The position numbers and the translations under genes are program-made. Below are positions 53,195-61,741 of a stretch of DNA of 64,000 nt, piece after piece (the stretch's first letter is position 1; each line of letters opens with the position of its first letter). Source of the DNA: Chryseobacterium sp. StRB126 (lineage in GTDB: Bacteria > Bacteroidota > Bacteroidia > Flavobacteriales > Weeksellaceae); assembly GCF_000829375.1 (NCBI RefSeq), contig NZ_AP014624.1:3844001-3908000 (forward strand). Direction: 5' to 3'. The notes below the pieces were generated by a model. That model did no database searches and had not been told where the DNA came from. It was given only the letters and a program-made list of their open reading frames with translations.

Positions 53195-54139
53195 TTATAC
53201 TTTTATTACATTAGGCAAATCTACGCCAGCTCCTTTGAGGGCTGCATAGGTTAATTTATCCATCATTGCTCCTTCAAAATCAATACTTTTAAGGGTTTTA
53301 TAATATCTATTGGTAAGGGCAAATGTTGATCGGAAAGAAACATTTTTTAACGCAGCTCCTTTAAAAGAAACCCCTTTTAGACAGGCATTATCAAACTTTA
53401 CATTAATGAAAAGCTGTCTATCAAGACAAAGCCCACTCATATCTGAAGAGCTAAAATCTACCCCGTCAAATTCGCAGTTTTCAAAAATTGTTTTTCTCAG
53501 ATCACCCCCCGTCATCTTTACATCAATTAAGTTGTTATCGGTAAATCTTGCGTGAGTAAGATCAGATGAGGAAAACTCTGTTCGAAGCAAAACAGCTTTG
53601 CTAAAGTTTGTTCCAGAGAGGTTATTATTAGACAGCACACAATCTGTAAGATCTGCACTTTCAAAATTACCATTACTCACATCACTATTCTTAAAAGAAC
53701 TACCCTTTAAATCAGCTTCAGAAAAATCTACACCCTTCAGATCACTTCCCCAAAATTTTCTCTCCGGAGCGTTTACCCCTGCAAAATCTGTCCCTACGAA
53801 GGCTCCACCACTAAAATCAGTGAGTAATGGTTCACTTACAGAATGTGAAGACTCAACCTCTGCATTATTTTTCTGCTTAGTTTCGTCAGTACTATTAGCC
53901 ATATTTTTAATAGCCAATTCTTCTTTTTGAACGGGTGTATTCTCTGAAAAATAGTTAAGGTCCAAATTAAAAATTTCAGAGAGACGGTTAATGGTAATAA
54001 AATCAGGTACAGATTCTCCGCGTTCCCATTTTCCAACCGCCTGTGGACTGATAAACAGGAGTTGCGCCAGCTGTGCCTGGGACATTCTGTTCTCTTTTCT
54101 TGCCTGAACGATTTTATCGCCTAGTTTCTTTATATCCAT
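53195..54139 (-). CDS. XRE-type HTH fused to pentapeptide-repeat domain
   Basis: A 314-residue fusion. Residues about 5-62 are an XRE helix-turn-helix (ARKENRMSQAQLAQLLFISP, QAVGKWERGESVPDF). After a linker, residues about 105-300 are pentapeptide repeats with Phe or Leu every fifth position (GVDFSEADLKGSSFKNSDVS, and many A/S-D/N-L/F units) that would form a right-handed beta helix. It is probably a DNA-bound regulator with a DNA-mimic or interaction module. A palindrome and promoter lie upstream. Confidence 0.88.
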   Translation of the reverse strand: MDIKKLGDKIVQARKENRMSQAQLAQLLFISPQAVGKWERGESVPDFITINRLSEIFNLDLNYFSENTPVQKEELAIKNMANSTDETKQKNNAEVESSHSVSEPLLTDFSGGAFVGTDFAGVNAPERKFWGSDLKGVDFSEADLKGSSFKNSDVSNGNFESADLTDCVLSNNNLSGTNFSKAVLLRTEFSSSDLTHARFTDNNLIDVKMTGGDLRKTIFENCEFDGVDFSSSDMSGLCLDRQLFINVKFDNACLKGVSFKGAALKNVSFRSTFALTNRYYKTLKSIDFEGAMMDKLTYAALKGAGVDLPNVIKV

Positions 54140-54169
54140 ATTCTTGTATTTTTAGTTTTTTTGACAAGA

Positions 54170-54232
54170 CAAAGATAGCTACCGCTCCATCCACACCAAT
54201 CAGAATTATAGATACTCTTAGTTGTAATTACA
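54170..54232 (-). promoter_or_regulatory. promoter and candidate operator of XRE-pentapeptide gene
   Basis: On the minus strand TATCTTTG (54170-54177) matches the TAnnTTTG -7 consensus, with a TTG -33 at 54197-54199, 19 bp upstream. The predicted leader is about 25 nt. A palindrome TGTAATTACA (54223-54232) is followed by TTGTAGTTGTA, a possible operator for autoregulation. The remainder of 54233-54455 shows nothing clear. Confidence 0.55.
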
Positions 54233-54455
54233 CTACTTGTAGTTGTATTTGGCACCCTACGGTAGTATTGGGTGAGATAAAGCAAATATTCTTCATCTTC
54301 AAGGATAAAGTTTCTCTTCCATACAATCTGAGGAATAATATTAATCCCTTTTTTATACCTGTTTTTATTAGTGCCAATTAATATTTTACAGTGAATATAA
54401 AATTTTCAAGCTCTTTATTTATTTTTAAATCGAAATTGGTATTAATCACTCAAGA

Positions 54456-54824
54456 TTATCCTACAGCATACACGTCTTCCGTTATCAAATCTACGGACCG
54501 GGCTTTTATGATGGCAACATTATCTCCCATACTTAAGATGAACGTTTGGATTCCTTCTCTATGTTTAATATAGTACAGACATTCAAACATGGGATTATCA
54601 TGTTCCAACCCCAACTCATCATACAGAAGATCGGTCTTTAATCTTTGACTTAATTCTTCAACTTGATAAAAGAGAAAGCCCACCTCTACGGCTCTCTTTT
54701 GGTTGGTATCATATACACTTAATGCAGTAAAAGCTTTTTTTGAACTATGATAATACTCTACGGTCTTGTTTCTATGCATTCTACTCCCTTCCGTTAGAAA
54801 AGGAAATACGGGTTGTGCTTTCAT
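54456..54824 (-). CDS. hypothetical protein, second of overlapping pair
   Basis: A 122-residue protein (MKAQPVFPFLTEGSRMHRNK; VEVGFLFYQVEELSQRLKTD; MGDNVAIIKARSVDLITEDV). Its ATG overlaps the stop of the upstream gene by 4 bp (ATGA), so the two are translated together. No domain recognised, no signal peptide. Confidence 0.65.
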   Translation of the reverse strand: MKAQPVFPFLTEGSRMHRNKTVEYYHSSKKAFTALSVYDTNQKRAVEVGFLFYQVEELSQRLKTDLLYDELGLEHDNPMFECLYYIKHREGIQTFILSMGDNVAIIKARSVDLITEDVYAVG

Positions 54825-55249
54825 AAAATTATTTTTTTCATGTTCTCGTATTTTCTGAATATTTCAAAAAACTTATCGATGATCCGGTATCCCTCCGCCA
54901 ATATATTGAACTCATACTCCTCAATATTGAAAATATAGTGTTTGAACACTGAGAAGTCCTTAATTGGTATTAAATACCCCCTTCTTCGGATTTGCCTGTA
55001 TGAATAGATCCAATCATTATTCTCCACTACAGCCAGCTGGTTGGTTGTGGACTTGTTTTTTGGATGGGTATTTTGTGTCACTTCCAAAACATCATAAAAA
55101 AGATATTCTTTTTCCAACCCGTTGATAAAGGCTCTTATATGAAATTGATTCAATAAAAAAGGGCCATCCTCAATACTGTCGTCAAGATATTTAATTTGAG
55201 AACTATCTAAAATGATGGAATCAAATTCTTCCAATACTTTATTTTTCAT
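54821..55249 (-). CDS. hypothetical protein, first of overlapping pair
   Basis: A 142-residue protein rich in Tyr, Phe and Asp (SSQIKYLDDSIEDGPFLLNQ; YRQIRRRGYLIPIKDFSVFK). No family recognised. With the downstream overlapping gene it forms a two-gene unit of the kind often seen for toxin-immunity or partner proteins, but nothing in the sequence proves that. Confidence 0.62.
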   Translation of the reverse strand: MKNKVLEEFDSIILDSSQIKYLDDSIEDGPFLLNQFHIRAFINGLEKEYLFYDVLEVTQNTHPKNKSTTNQLAVVENNDWIYSYRQIRRRGYLIPIKDFSVFKHYIFNIEEYEFNILAEGYRIIDKFFEIFRKYENMKKIIL

Positions 55250-55322
55250 TGTATAAATAATTTTTATATTTCTTCTCTATTCTGTATCTCTAGTTGGTTT
55301 TTCCTGCAGCGTATATCTTAAG

Positions 55323-56192
55323 TTAAGGCTTGATGACCATCCAAAGATCTGTTAAATCCGGAATGTACATCGTTATTAATGACGACGGCTGCTCCGGATA
55401 CTCTTTTGCGTCCATACAACCCCATTCGCCACGTTTTCTATAGGGAATTACTTCTTTCCAAAGTGCTTTTGAAGGATCAATTGCCAGCAAAGCTGCTACA
55501 GTATCGTGAAGTGCCTTTTCTTTGAGTTCTATCGCATCCAGAAACAGATCAAGACCTTTGTTATGGTTGCGAAAAGGAATAAGCAGTTCGGCATCTGCTT
55601 TGGTAAAGATGGCACCATGGCATACATTTTTACTGATCATGCGCCTCTCACTTATTGGGATCGAAAAGAGTGCTTCAGCAGCAAGTGGGTTACCATTAAG
55701 ATTAAAAGTTGCACAAGTATTCTTTCCATCAAATTTTTCCAGTCGATATTCTTTTGGGACAATATTATCTCCTGCAAAACCTCCCTGACAAAACCAACGG
55801 TCAAAGAAAATCCCGGTTTCAAATAAAGCGTACGGATTCGTAAGGGCTGCCCCTGTTAGCAAAGTACAGCCGGGAAATTGACGAAGGGTTTCTGCCATAA
55901 CGTTTGCTGCAGTATCGTCGGCTTCTGAATGTTCAAAACTCCCAACCCATTCCCGGTGAAACGCAGAAACGCGGCTGGCAGAGGACTTGGGAGTTCCGGC
56001 TCCGATGCGGACATCTTCCCTATCAAGAATTTGTAAAATATGGCGTACAAAGCCAACCTGGTCTGTTCCTCCCGGATGTACGGAAACACTTGCCAGGTAA
56101 ACCTTTGGGTGGGTTGCTAAAATAGCCAGGGTCATAGAATCGTCGGGATCTGCAGTTTCCATATCAAAATGGAAAGGTAATTTAGGTTGCAT
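55323..56192 (-). CDS. inosine/uridine-preferring nucleoside hydrolase family
   Basis: A 289-residue enzyme expected to cleave the N-glycosidic bond of nucleosides. The Asp cluster reads DMETADPDDSMTLAIL at the N-terminus (usual form DTDPGxDDAxA), and HDTVAALLAIDP carries the last calcium-binding Asp; LLTGAALTNPYALF and GGFAGDNIVPKE are also recognisable. The N-terminal motif has extra residues, so substrate preference may differ. By eye it is richer in G+C than its neighbours, which may indicate acquisition. A promoter at 56230-56263 precedes it. Confidence 0.82.
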   Translation of the reverse strand: MQPKLPFHFDMETADPDDSMTLAILATHPKVYLASVSVHPGGTDQVGFVRHILQILDREDVRIGAGTPKSSASRVSAFHREWVGSFEHSEADDTAANVMAETLRQFPGCTLLTGAALTNPYALFETGIFFDRWFCQGGFAGDNIVPKEYRLEKFDGKNTCATFNLNGNPLAAEALFSIPISERRMISKNVCHGAIFTKADAELLIPFRNHNKGLDLFLDAIELKEKALHDTVAALLAIDPSKALWKEVIPYRKRGEWGCMDAKEYPEQPSSLITMYIPDLTDLWMVIKP

Positions 56193-56229
56193 GTAATGAG
56201 TTTTTGTTTAGTATATTAGTTTTCAGGGT

Positions 56230-56263
56230 CAAAGATATGGAAATTTAAAAATACACCTAACAA
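56230..56263 (-). promoter_or_regulatory. promoter of nucleoside hydrolase gene
   Basis: On the minus strand TATCTTTG (56230-56237) fits the -7 consensus with a TTG at 56261-56263, 23 bp upstream, at the long end of the allowed spacing. Nothing else is seen in 56264-56493. Confidence 0.45.
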
Positions 56264-56493
56264 CATCGTCGCACCGCCTCCAACAGAGGGAAGAATAAAA
56301 AGACTCAATATTTATTAAATTTTATAGGCTACTTTTATTTGTCATTTTATTATAACAATGTTCTCTTGTTCACAAACCCTATCCTGAAGATATTTATTAT
56401 TAATTCCTTTCTTTTGAAATAACCCGCTAAATATCAATTTTCAAATCTTTAAATGATTAAATTAGCGCTGAATTAAAATGCGTTAAGATTTCT

Positions 56494-58887
56494 ATGAAAA
56501 ATATATTCGGTGTATTGCTTCTTTCCATGGTGCAACCTATATTGGCCCAAACGAAACTGGAAAAAGCAATTACAAGTCTTGAGGATAATTACGAACAAGA
56601 AAAAGTATATGTCCTTACCGACAAATCACAATATGCTGCAGGTGACAAAATCTGGTTCAAAAGCTTTGTATTTGATGGATATAACCGTTCTGCACTATCT
56701 ACTACCCTATTTGTAGAATTGTACAATTCTGATAAAAAATTAATAGACTGGAAAACTGTACTTCTCACCAATGGTGAAGGCAGCGGAGACTTTCAGCTGA
56801 AAGAAGACCTTCCGGAACAGGTGTATTTTGTAAGAGCTTATACGCCTTACATGACCAACTTTAGCGAAGAATTCCAGATTGTTAAATCTTTTCCGGTGTA
56901 CAACCCCAATTCCACAGAATCATTAGTGGTTTCTAAAAGTTCCGACTGGTCTGCGAAAGCCTTTCCCGAAGGAGGAAATTTCATTAATGGTATGCCTACA
57001 AAATTTGCTGTAAGACTTTCAAGCAATACTTCTTTGCCGGAAAACTGGTCCGGAAAAATAGTAGATGCACAAAATCCCAATGTTTCCATCACGACCTTTA
57101 AGTCTTTTGATAAAAATGTGGCCTCTTTTACGCTAACTCCTGCTTCAGGAAAAAAATACCAGGTTATCATTCAGGATAATGCCGGGAAAAGTAAAACAAT
57201 AGATCTTCCACAGGTTGCAGACAGCGGTCTTCATTTAGAGGTTAACAGTTCAAAAGAGGGAATTAAATATACTTTAAAAGGCGTTAATTTAAAACAACAG
57301 CTTCAGAATTATAAAATTGTAGGCACTATCAATAACCATCTTGCTTACAAAGCCACTATTAAACAGCTAAACAATGAAGCTTCCAGTCTTATTCCTACTA
57401 AAATCAGCAATGGAGCTAACGGAGTTTTTCAATTAGCTATTTTTGACGATCAGGATAATCTGGTTGCCCAAAGGCTGTGTTTCATTAAACCCAACGATTT
57501 AAAGCTTGAGAAAGCTGAAATTATAGGCCAGAGCATTAAACAGACTCCAAGATCTTTCAATAGTATTGATCTTTCTCCGGAATCCTATTTTAAAAACTAT
57601 ACGGTTTTGGTAAGTGAGGATGATGGAACTCAGAAACCTGAAGAGGACAATATTCTGAGCGGACTTTGGTTAACAGGAGATTTTACTACCAAAATAGACA
57701 ACCCGGCTCAATATTTTTCTAAAACAGCCAATAGCGAAGCTCTAGATGCTTTACTTATTTCTGAAAAATGGAACAGGTTTGACTGGAACTCTGTATTGAG
57801 CGGATCTGTACCAACCATTAAGACCAAATCACAGAAGTTCCTTTCGTATAAGGTAAAGCCTGTTAAAAATAATGCTATGATGCTCAATTCTAGTGTAATT
57901 TTATTATTGAAGTCAGGGAAAAGTGAACCCATTATCAGTCCGTTTCAAACCGATCAAAGCGGCTATGTCTATTTAAATAATCTTAGCAATGATGAACCTT
58001 TGACGGTCTCCTTATTTGCTAATTCAAAAGATGATAAAGAATCAACGGCTGATAATTTATTCGTAACGGCAGAGCCATTAGTAAATCCTACACCATTTAC
58101 CGGTAATTTTCCGGAAACAAAATATAAATTGGTAAAAGCCAGTGGAAATAAAACCCTTCCGCCAGCCATTGCCAAAGCAATTAATACTCAAAAGAATATC
58201 AAAAAAACAGAGAGTACCGATATTCAAATTAAAGAAGTTGAATTAGTAGGAAAAAAGAAAGATCCCAAAGAAGAACTGGACCAACAACTTTCCACCGGAA
58301 TGTTCAGTTCTATGAACTCTACTATATTTGATTTTGTGAATGAAGATCAGCATACCGACGGATCCATCAATATATTAGACTGGCTACAAGGAAGAGCTGC
58401 CGGTTTAACATTCCAAAAAAATAATTCAGGGGTAAGCGTACCTTATATTCGTGGACAGCAGGCTAAACTTTATTTAGATGAAATTCTTACAGATCCTAGT
58501 ATGATTTCTACCCTGCCCATCAACAATATTGCTATGGTAAAAATTCTTAAAGGAGCAGGATTAATAGGTGATGCCGTAGCCATTTATACCATGAAAGGCA
58601 ATATGAAGTCTAAAAATAAAGGAAAAGAAGCTCCCAAGAACAATTCAGCCATTATAAAAGGCTATGATAAGCCTTCAGAATTTCTTGTTGAAATGATAGA
58701 TGAGAGTGCAAAAATTGAAAATGATACCCGCGAAACCCTTTACTGGAATCCTAATTTATTTGACAGCGATTATGTTCCACCGAGAATTAAATTCTTCAAT
58801 AACGACAGCGCAAAACAATATAAGGTAACCATTATAAGCTTTGATGAAAGTGATAACCTCCTTTATCAGAGCGAGATTTTTAAATAA
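56494..58887 (+). CDS. large secreted protein with macroglobulin-like and TonB-plug domains
   Basis: A 797-residue exported protein. Signal peptide MKNIFGVLLLSMVQPILA, then an MG2-like macroglobulin domain at about 35-130 (KVYVLTDKSQYAAGDKIWFK; VYFVRAYTPYMTNF), several beta domains, and a TonB-dependent-receptor plug-like domain at about 620-710 (INILDWLQGRAAGLTF, YIRGQQAKLYLDEIL, MVKILKGAGLIGDAVAIYTM). No outer-membrane barrel follows, as is usual for this Bacteroidota family. Probably a periplasmic or surface assembly factor. A strong terminator follows. Confidence 0.83.
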   Translation: MKNIFGVLLLSMVQPILAQTKLEKAITSLEDNYEQEKVYVLTDKSQYAAGDKIWFKSFVFDGYNRSALSTTLFVELYNSDKKLIDWKTVLLTNGEGSGDFQLKEDLPEQVYFVRAYTPYMTNFSEEFQIVKSFPVYNPNSTESLVVSKSSDWSAKAFPEGGNFINGMPTKFAVRLSSNTSLPENWSGKIVDAQNPNVSITTFKSFDKNVASFTLTPASGKKYQVIIQDNAGKSKTIDLPQVADSGLHLEVNSSKEGIKYTLKGVNLKQQLQNYKIVGTINNHLAYKATIKQLNNEASSLIPTKISNGANGVFQLAIFDDQDNLVAQRLCFIKPNDLKLEKAEIIGQSIKQTPRSFNSIDLSPESYFKNYTVLVSEDDGTQKPEEDNILSGLWLTGDFTTKIDNPAQYFSKTANSEALDALLISEKWNRFDWNSVLSGSVPTIKTKSQKFLSYKVKPVKNNAMMLNSSVILLLKSGKSEPIISPFQTDQSGYVYLNNLSNDEPLTVSLFANSKDDKESTADNLFVTAEPLVNPTPFTGNFPETKYKLVKASGNKTLPPAIAKAINTQKNIKKTESTDIQIKEVELVGKKKDPKEELDQQLSTGMFSSMNSTIFDFVNEDQHTDGSINILDWLQGRAAGLTFQKNNSGVSVPYIRGQQAKLYLDEILTDPSMISTLPINNIAMVKILKGAGLIGDAVAIYTMKGNMKSKNKGKEAPKNNSAIIKGYDKPSEFLVEMIDESAKIENDTRETLYWNPNLFDSDYVPPRIKFFNNDSAKQYKVTIISFDESDNLLYQSEIFK

Positions 58888-58889
58888 TA

Positions 58890-58925
58890 CAAAAAGCCTT
58901 TCAGAAAAACTGAAAGGCTTTTTTG
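58890..58925 (+). terminator. intrinsic terminator
   Basis: Stem AAAAAGCCTTTCAG/CTGAAAGGCTTTTT with a 5-nt A-rich loop and a six-T run, right after the large secreted-protein gene. Confidence 0.88.
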
Positions 58926-59050
58926 TATTGAAGCTGGGCGCTGGAAGAAGAAAGTTATGCTGGTCAAAAAAAATGGTTGATTATCTTTTTATTTAAATGA
59001 TTCAATTTCATAGAATAAGAATATGAGATATTTTAGCCACGAAAGAACAG

Positions 59051-59240
59051 TTTTTTGAGATGCAAAGAATGAGTGATTCTACCGTTTTATCTTAAGGCGG
59101 CAAAAGAGAGCGACAATGTCGCTGATGAAGCGATATGGCTATGCGTTCACTTAGAAAAAAATCAATGAAGTTGATTCTTTGCTTTGCCTCCTCAAAATAT
59201 TACAATTAAATTATAAAAACTTTGCGTTATATTTAAGCAG
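59051..59240 (+). repeat. hairpin-rich 200-bp repeat, copy 1
   Basis: Contains the family words TGCAAAGAATGAGTGATTCT, GTTTTATCTTAAGG, GCGACAATGTCGCTGATGAA, GAAGTTGATTC and ACTTTGCGTT. Outer parts (GCAAAGAAT... and ...ACTTTGCG) are inverted, as are TTAAGG.GGCAAAAG and CTTTGC.TCC, so the element can fold on itself. It is the most diverged of three copies. Confidence 0.7.
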
Positions 59241-59380
59241 TGATATAAGCAAAAAACTAAGAAAGCAAATTGCCATAATGTATGCCCTAAAACATCAATA
59301 AACAGCTACTCTATTCTCAAAAAAACAGGATATTTCAAAAGAAAACACTAAATATTCCGTTTAATTCTTAAATTTAACCA

Positions 59381-59851
59381 ATGCAAAAGAATCTTTATCT
59401 CATCATCATATTATTTTCTCTTACCAGTTGCTATACTTACCAGGTAAAAAAACAAGCAAATGCAGCAACCAACAACAGGCAAGAACCTAAAAGGGCCGCA
59501 GTTTCTGCTAATATGACTTCTTCACCAGTGGAAAGTACAACAACTGAATTTAAAAGTATGAATTCTCAACAAGCACCTATGCCCATCAATATTCAGGAGA
59601 AACTTACCTCTAATAAGAATGTTAAAATTGACGTTGATGGCAGGAGCTATAAAATAATTGTTGACAAATGGGAAGGCGACAGCCTCGTGGCACATCCGGT
59701 TCATAACGCTAAAAAAACATTGAAGTTCCACAAGAACCAGATCAATGGTGATAAAATTGCGGAAAAACGCTTTTCACAACCCATAGCTGATATTATTACC
59801 GTTGTTGCTTATGCCGGAATTGCTGCCGGAATATATTTTCTTGTTCGCTAA
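59381..59851 (+). CDS. hypothetical lipoprotein with C-terminal membrane helix
   Basis: A 156-residue protein: signal with lipobox FSLTSCYTY (Cys at 17), a disordered Ser/Thr/Gln-rich stretch (about 25-70), a small beta part (NVKIDVDGRSYKIIVDKWEG; SLVAHPVHNAKKTLKFHKNQ) and a C-terminal hydrophobic helix (TVVAYAGIAAGIYFLV). No family recognised. It lies between repeat copies 1 and 2. Confidence 0.68.
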   Translation: MQKNLYLIIILFSLTSCYTYQVKKQANAATNNRQEPKRAAVSANMTSSPVESTTTEFKSMNSQQAPMPINIQEKLTSNKNVKIDVDGRSYKIIVDKWEGDSLVAHPVHNAKKTLKFHKNQINGDKIAEKRFSQPIADIITVVAYAGIAAGIYFLVR

Positions 59852-59946
59852 TTTTTAAAACGTATCCATTAAAATCTTTTGGCTTTGGAGTATTTTTACG
59901 GAATTGTTTTTATTGCATTGCCCCAAAATCAGGAAACTTTGTATAG

Positions 59947-60148
59947 CTTTTTTTGAAATGCAAAGGATGAGTGATTTTACTGTTTTATCTTAAGGAAGCA
60001 AAAGAGGGCGACAATGTCGCTGATGAAGCGATGTGGTTATGTGTACGCTTAGATAGAATCAATAAAATTGATTCCATCTTTGCTCCCTTAAAATATTACA
60101 ATTACAGTATAAAATCTTTGCGTTTTTAAAGCAATTTGTTTTTGTAAT
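59947..60148 (+). repeat. hairpin-rich 200-bp repeat, copy 2
   Basis: Nearly identical to copy 3 over its right half (CTTTGCTCCCTTAAAATATT through AATCTTTGCGTTTTTAAAGC). It keeps the GCGACAATGTCGC palindrome and an ATCAATAAAATTGAT hairpin. Confidence 0.8.
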
Positions 60149-60227
60149 AGCTATCCAATTACTTTAACTTTAACTTAAAGCAACCTCCAGCTTTCCTCTT
60201 CTAGCTCCCAACCTTTATTGAATAACT

Positions 60228-60428
60228 CTTTTTTGAAACGCAAAGAATGAGTGGTTCAACTGTTTTATCTTAAGGAAGCAAAAGAAGGCGACAATGTCGC
60301 TGATGAAGCGATGTGGTTGTGCGTACGCTTAGATAGAATCAATGAAATTGATTCCATCTTTGCTCCCTTAAAATATTACAATTACAGTATAAAATCTTTG
60401 CGTTTTTAAAGCAATTTGTTTTTGTAAT
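60228..60428 (+). repeat. hairpin-rich 200-bp repeat, copy 3
   Basis: Direct repeat of copy 2 about 280 bp downstream. Inverted ends GAAACGCAAAGAAT and AATCTTTGCGTTTTT, inner arms TTAAGGAAGCAAAAGA and TCTTTGCTCCCTTAA, hairpin GAATCAAT-GAA-ATTGATTC and palindrome GCGTACGC. Just before it, 60182-60215 holds a CCTCCAGCTTTCC fragment that resembles the other repeat family. Confidence 0.8.
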
Positions 60429-60561
60429 TAATATAACTCAAAATGACTCTCGGCATCCCTATTCCCTTTATTTTCTAAAATTCTCTTATCTTCTATTGGC
60501 TCGGATGTTTTAGGCGTAATCTTTTTTGCTTATTTTTACATAAAATAAATAAAAATAACAC

Positions 60562-61050
60562 GTGAAAAGAGTCGTATTAGCAGGGCTAATAACTATGGGA
60601 GGATTTCTAACTGCAAAAGCACAATGTAAAACCGAATCTACAATTGTAGAAAATTTTGATACATGGAAGGATATCAACAAATGCTGGACTGCTCAGGCAA
60701 GTGGAAAGACCATGCTTTATGCCAGTGACAAAAAGATTATATTTTATTCTATGAACAGCCCGGGAGAAAATATGTATTTAGTGACTCCAAAAATTAAAGA
60801 AGGAAACTATACGCTTACTCTTGATATTTCTGATAATGGAGGAGAAACCACTTTGGAAATTTTCTCGATCAACAATACTTCTGATCCTAAATCATATGTT
60901 TCAATCGCTAAGCCTTCCAAAATAACAGGAGATAAAAAATCATTCAATATTTCAATAAAAAAAGATACCCATTTGGGTCTGAAAGTTTTATTGAACGGGG
61001 TTCATCAGGCAGTTTACCTGGATAATTTTTCATTGACACAAAAAAAATAA
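60562..61050 (+). CDS. small secreted protein, carbohydrate-binding-like fold
   Basis: Starts with GTG. A 162-residue exported protein: signal peptide MKRVVLAGLITMGGFLTAKA, then a beta-sandwich-like sequence (IVENFDTWKDINKCWTAQAS, MYLVTPKIKEGNYTLTLDIS, HQAVYLDNFSLTQKK) resembling jelly-roll domains in flavobacterial surface proteins. No catalytic residues are evident. Confidence 0.72.
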   Translation: MKRVVLAGLITMGGFLTAKAQCKTESTIVENFDTWKDINKCWTAQASGKTMLYASDKKIIFYSMNSPGENMYLVTPKIKEGNYTLTLDISDNGGETTLEIFSINNTSDPKSYVSIAKPSKITGDKKSFNISIKKDTHLGLKVLLNGVHQAVYLDNFSLTQKK

Positions 61051-61110
61051 AATCAGACAGGCTTATATACAGTCCATCATTTAAAAGATATTTAACCGGA
61101 TTTTTCCATG

Positions 61111-61134
61111 CTCCGAAGTCTTCTGGCTTTGGAG
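61111..61134. repeat. CTCCGAAGTC hairpin, variant copy
   Basis: CTCCGAAGTC-TTCT-GGCTTTGGAG forms a 10-bp stem in which two changes from the perfect copy at 63846 leave G-U pairs, so pairing is kept. It lies in the otherwise unremarkable 61051-61417 gap, 60 bp after the secreted-protein gene. Confidence 0.55.
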
Positions 61135-61417
61135 TTTATTTTACCTAATAGTTTTAATTTATTGGCTTAATCTAGCTTAAAAAAGAAATACACTACCGCC
61201 GCCCATTCTTTTTTGATGCCTTTCGCATAGCCAATAGTACTGAGGCTACTGTTTTCTACCGTTCCATCATCTTTAATATTACCAAAAAAAATGCAGTATT
61301 TGAAATTTGTTTTTTTGATTACAATATTTAATTATATTTGAAACAAATCATTCTCCATCAGAAGCCTCGTTTGGTGGGAAATGAGAAAATTAATGTATCT
61401 GATTTTTAACCTTATCC

Positions 61418-61654
61418 ATGAATAAAAGAAAAATATTTGAGAAAAAAGAATGGGAATATTATGTTTTTGAGGAAAACGGTACTATTGAATTGTCTGTCCC
61501 CATTCCTAAACCAAGCCCCAGATTTGATATTATCCATATCCTGAACGGGTTTGAGAAAGAACAGTACTTACACATCGGAATTAAAGCCCTTGAAGAAAGA
61601 ATACAGGATATGAAAGTTAATTTTTCAAATTATAGAATGAATTCATGGAGATAA
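61418..61654 (+). CDS. 78-residue hypothetical protein
   Basis: Charged, soluble protein (MNKRKIFEKKEWEYYVFEEN; PIPKPSPRFDIIHILNGFEK; HIGIKALEERIQDMK). No family recognised. First of four closely spaced plus-strand genes that end with SMI1/KNR4, which suggests an immunity-type cluster. Confidence 0.6.
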   Translation: MNKRKIFEKKEWEYYVFEENGTIELSVPIPKPSPRFDIIHILNGFEKEQYLHIGIKALEERIQDMKVNFSNYRMNSWR

Positions 61655-61741
61655 TACGCTATCATTCACAGAAAAACCATTCTCAAAAATTATGAGACTT
61701 TGAACAATGAAGAAAAGTTCACTTTCTAAAAAAATAAACTG

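Noticed and set aside
53310..53930. Plus-strand frames opposite the pentapeptide-repeat gene
   Set aside because: Periodic pentapeptide coding sequence creates open antisense frames; no independent support.
59051..60428. Repeats near 59-60 kb considered as a CRISPR array
   Set aside because: Units are about 200 bp with internal inverted structure and irregular spacing, and there are no cas genes.
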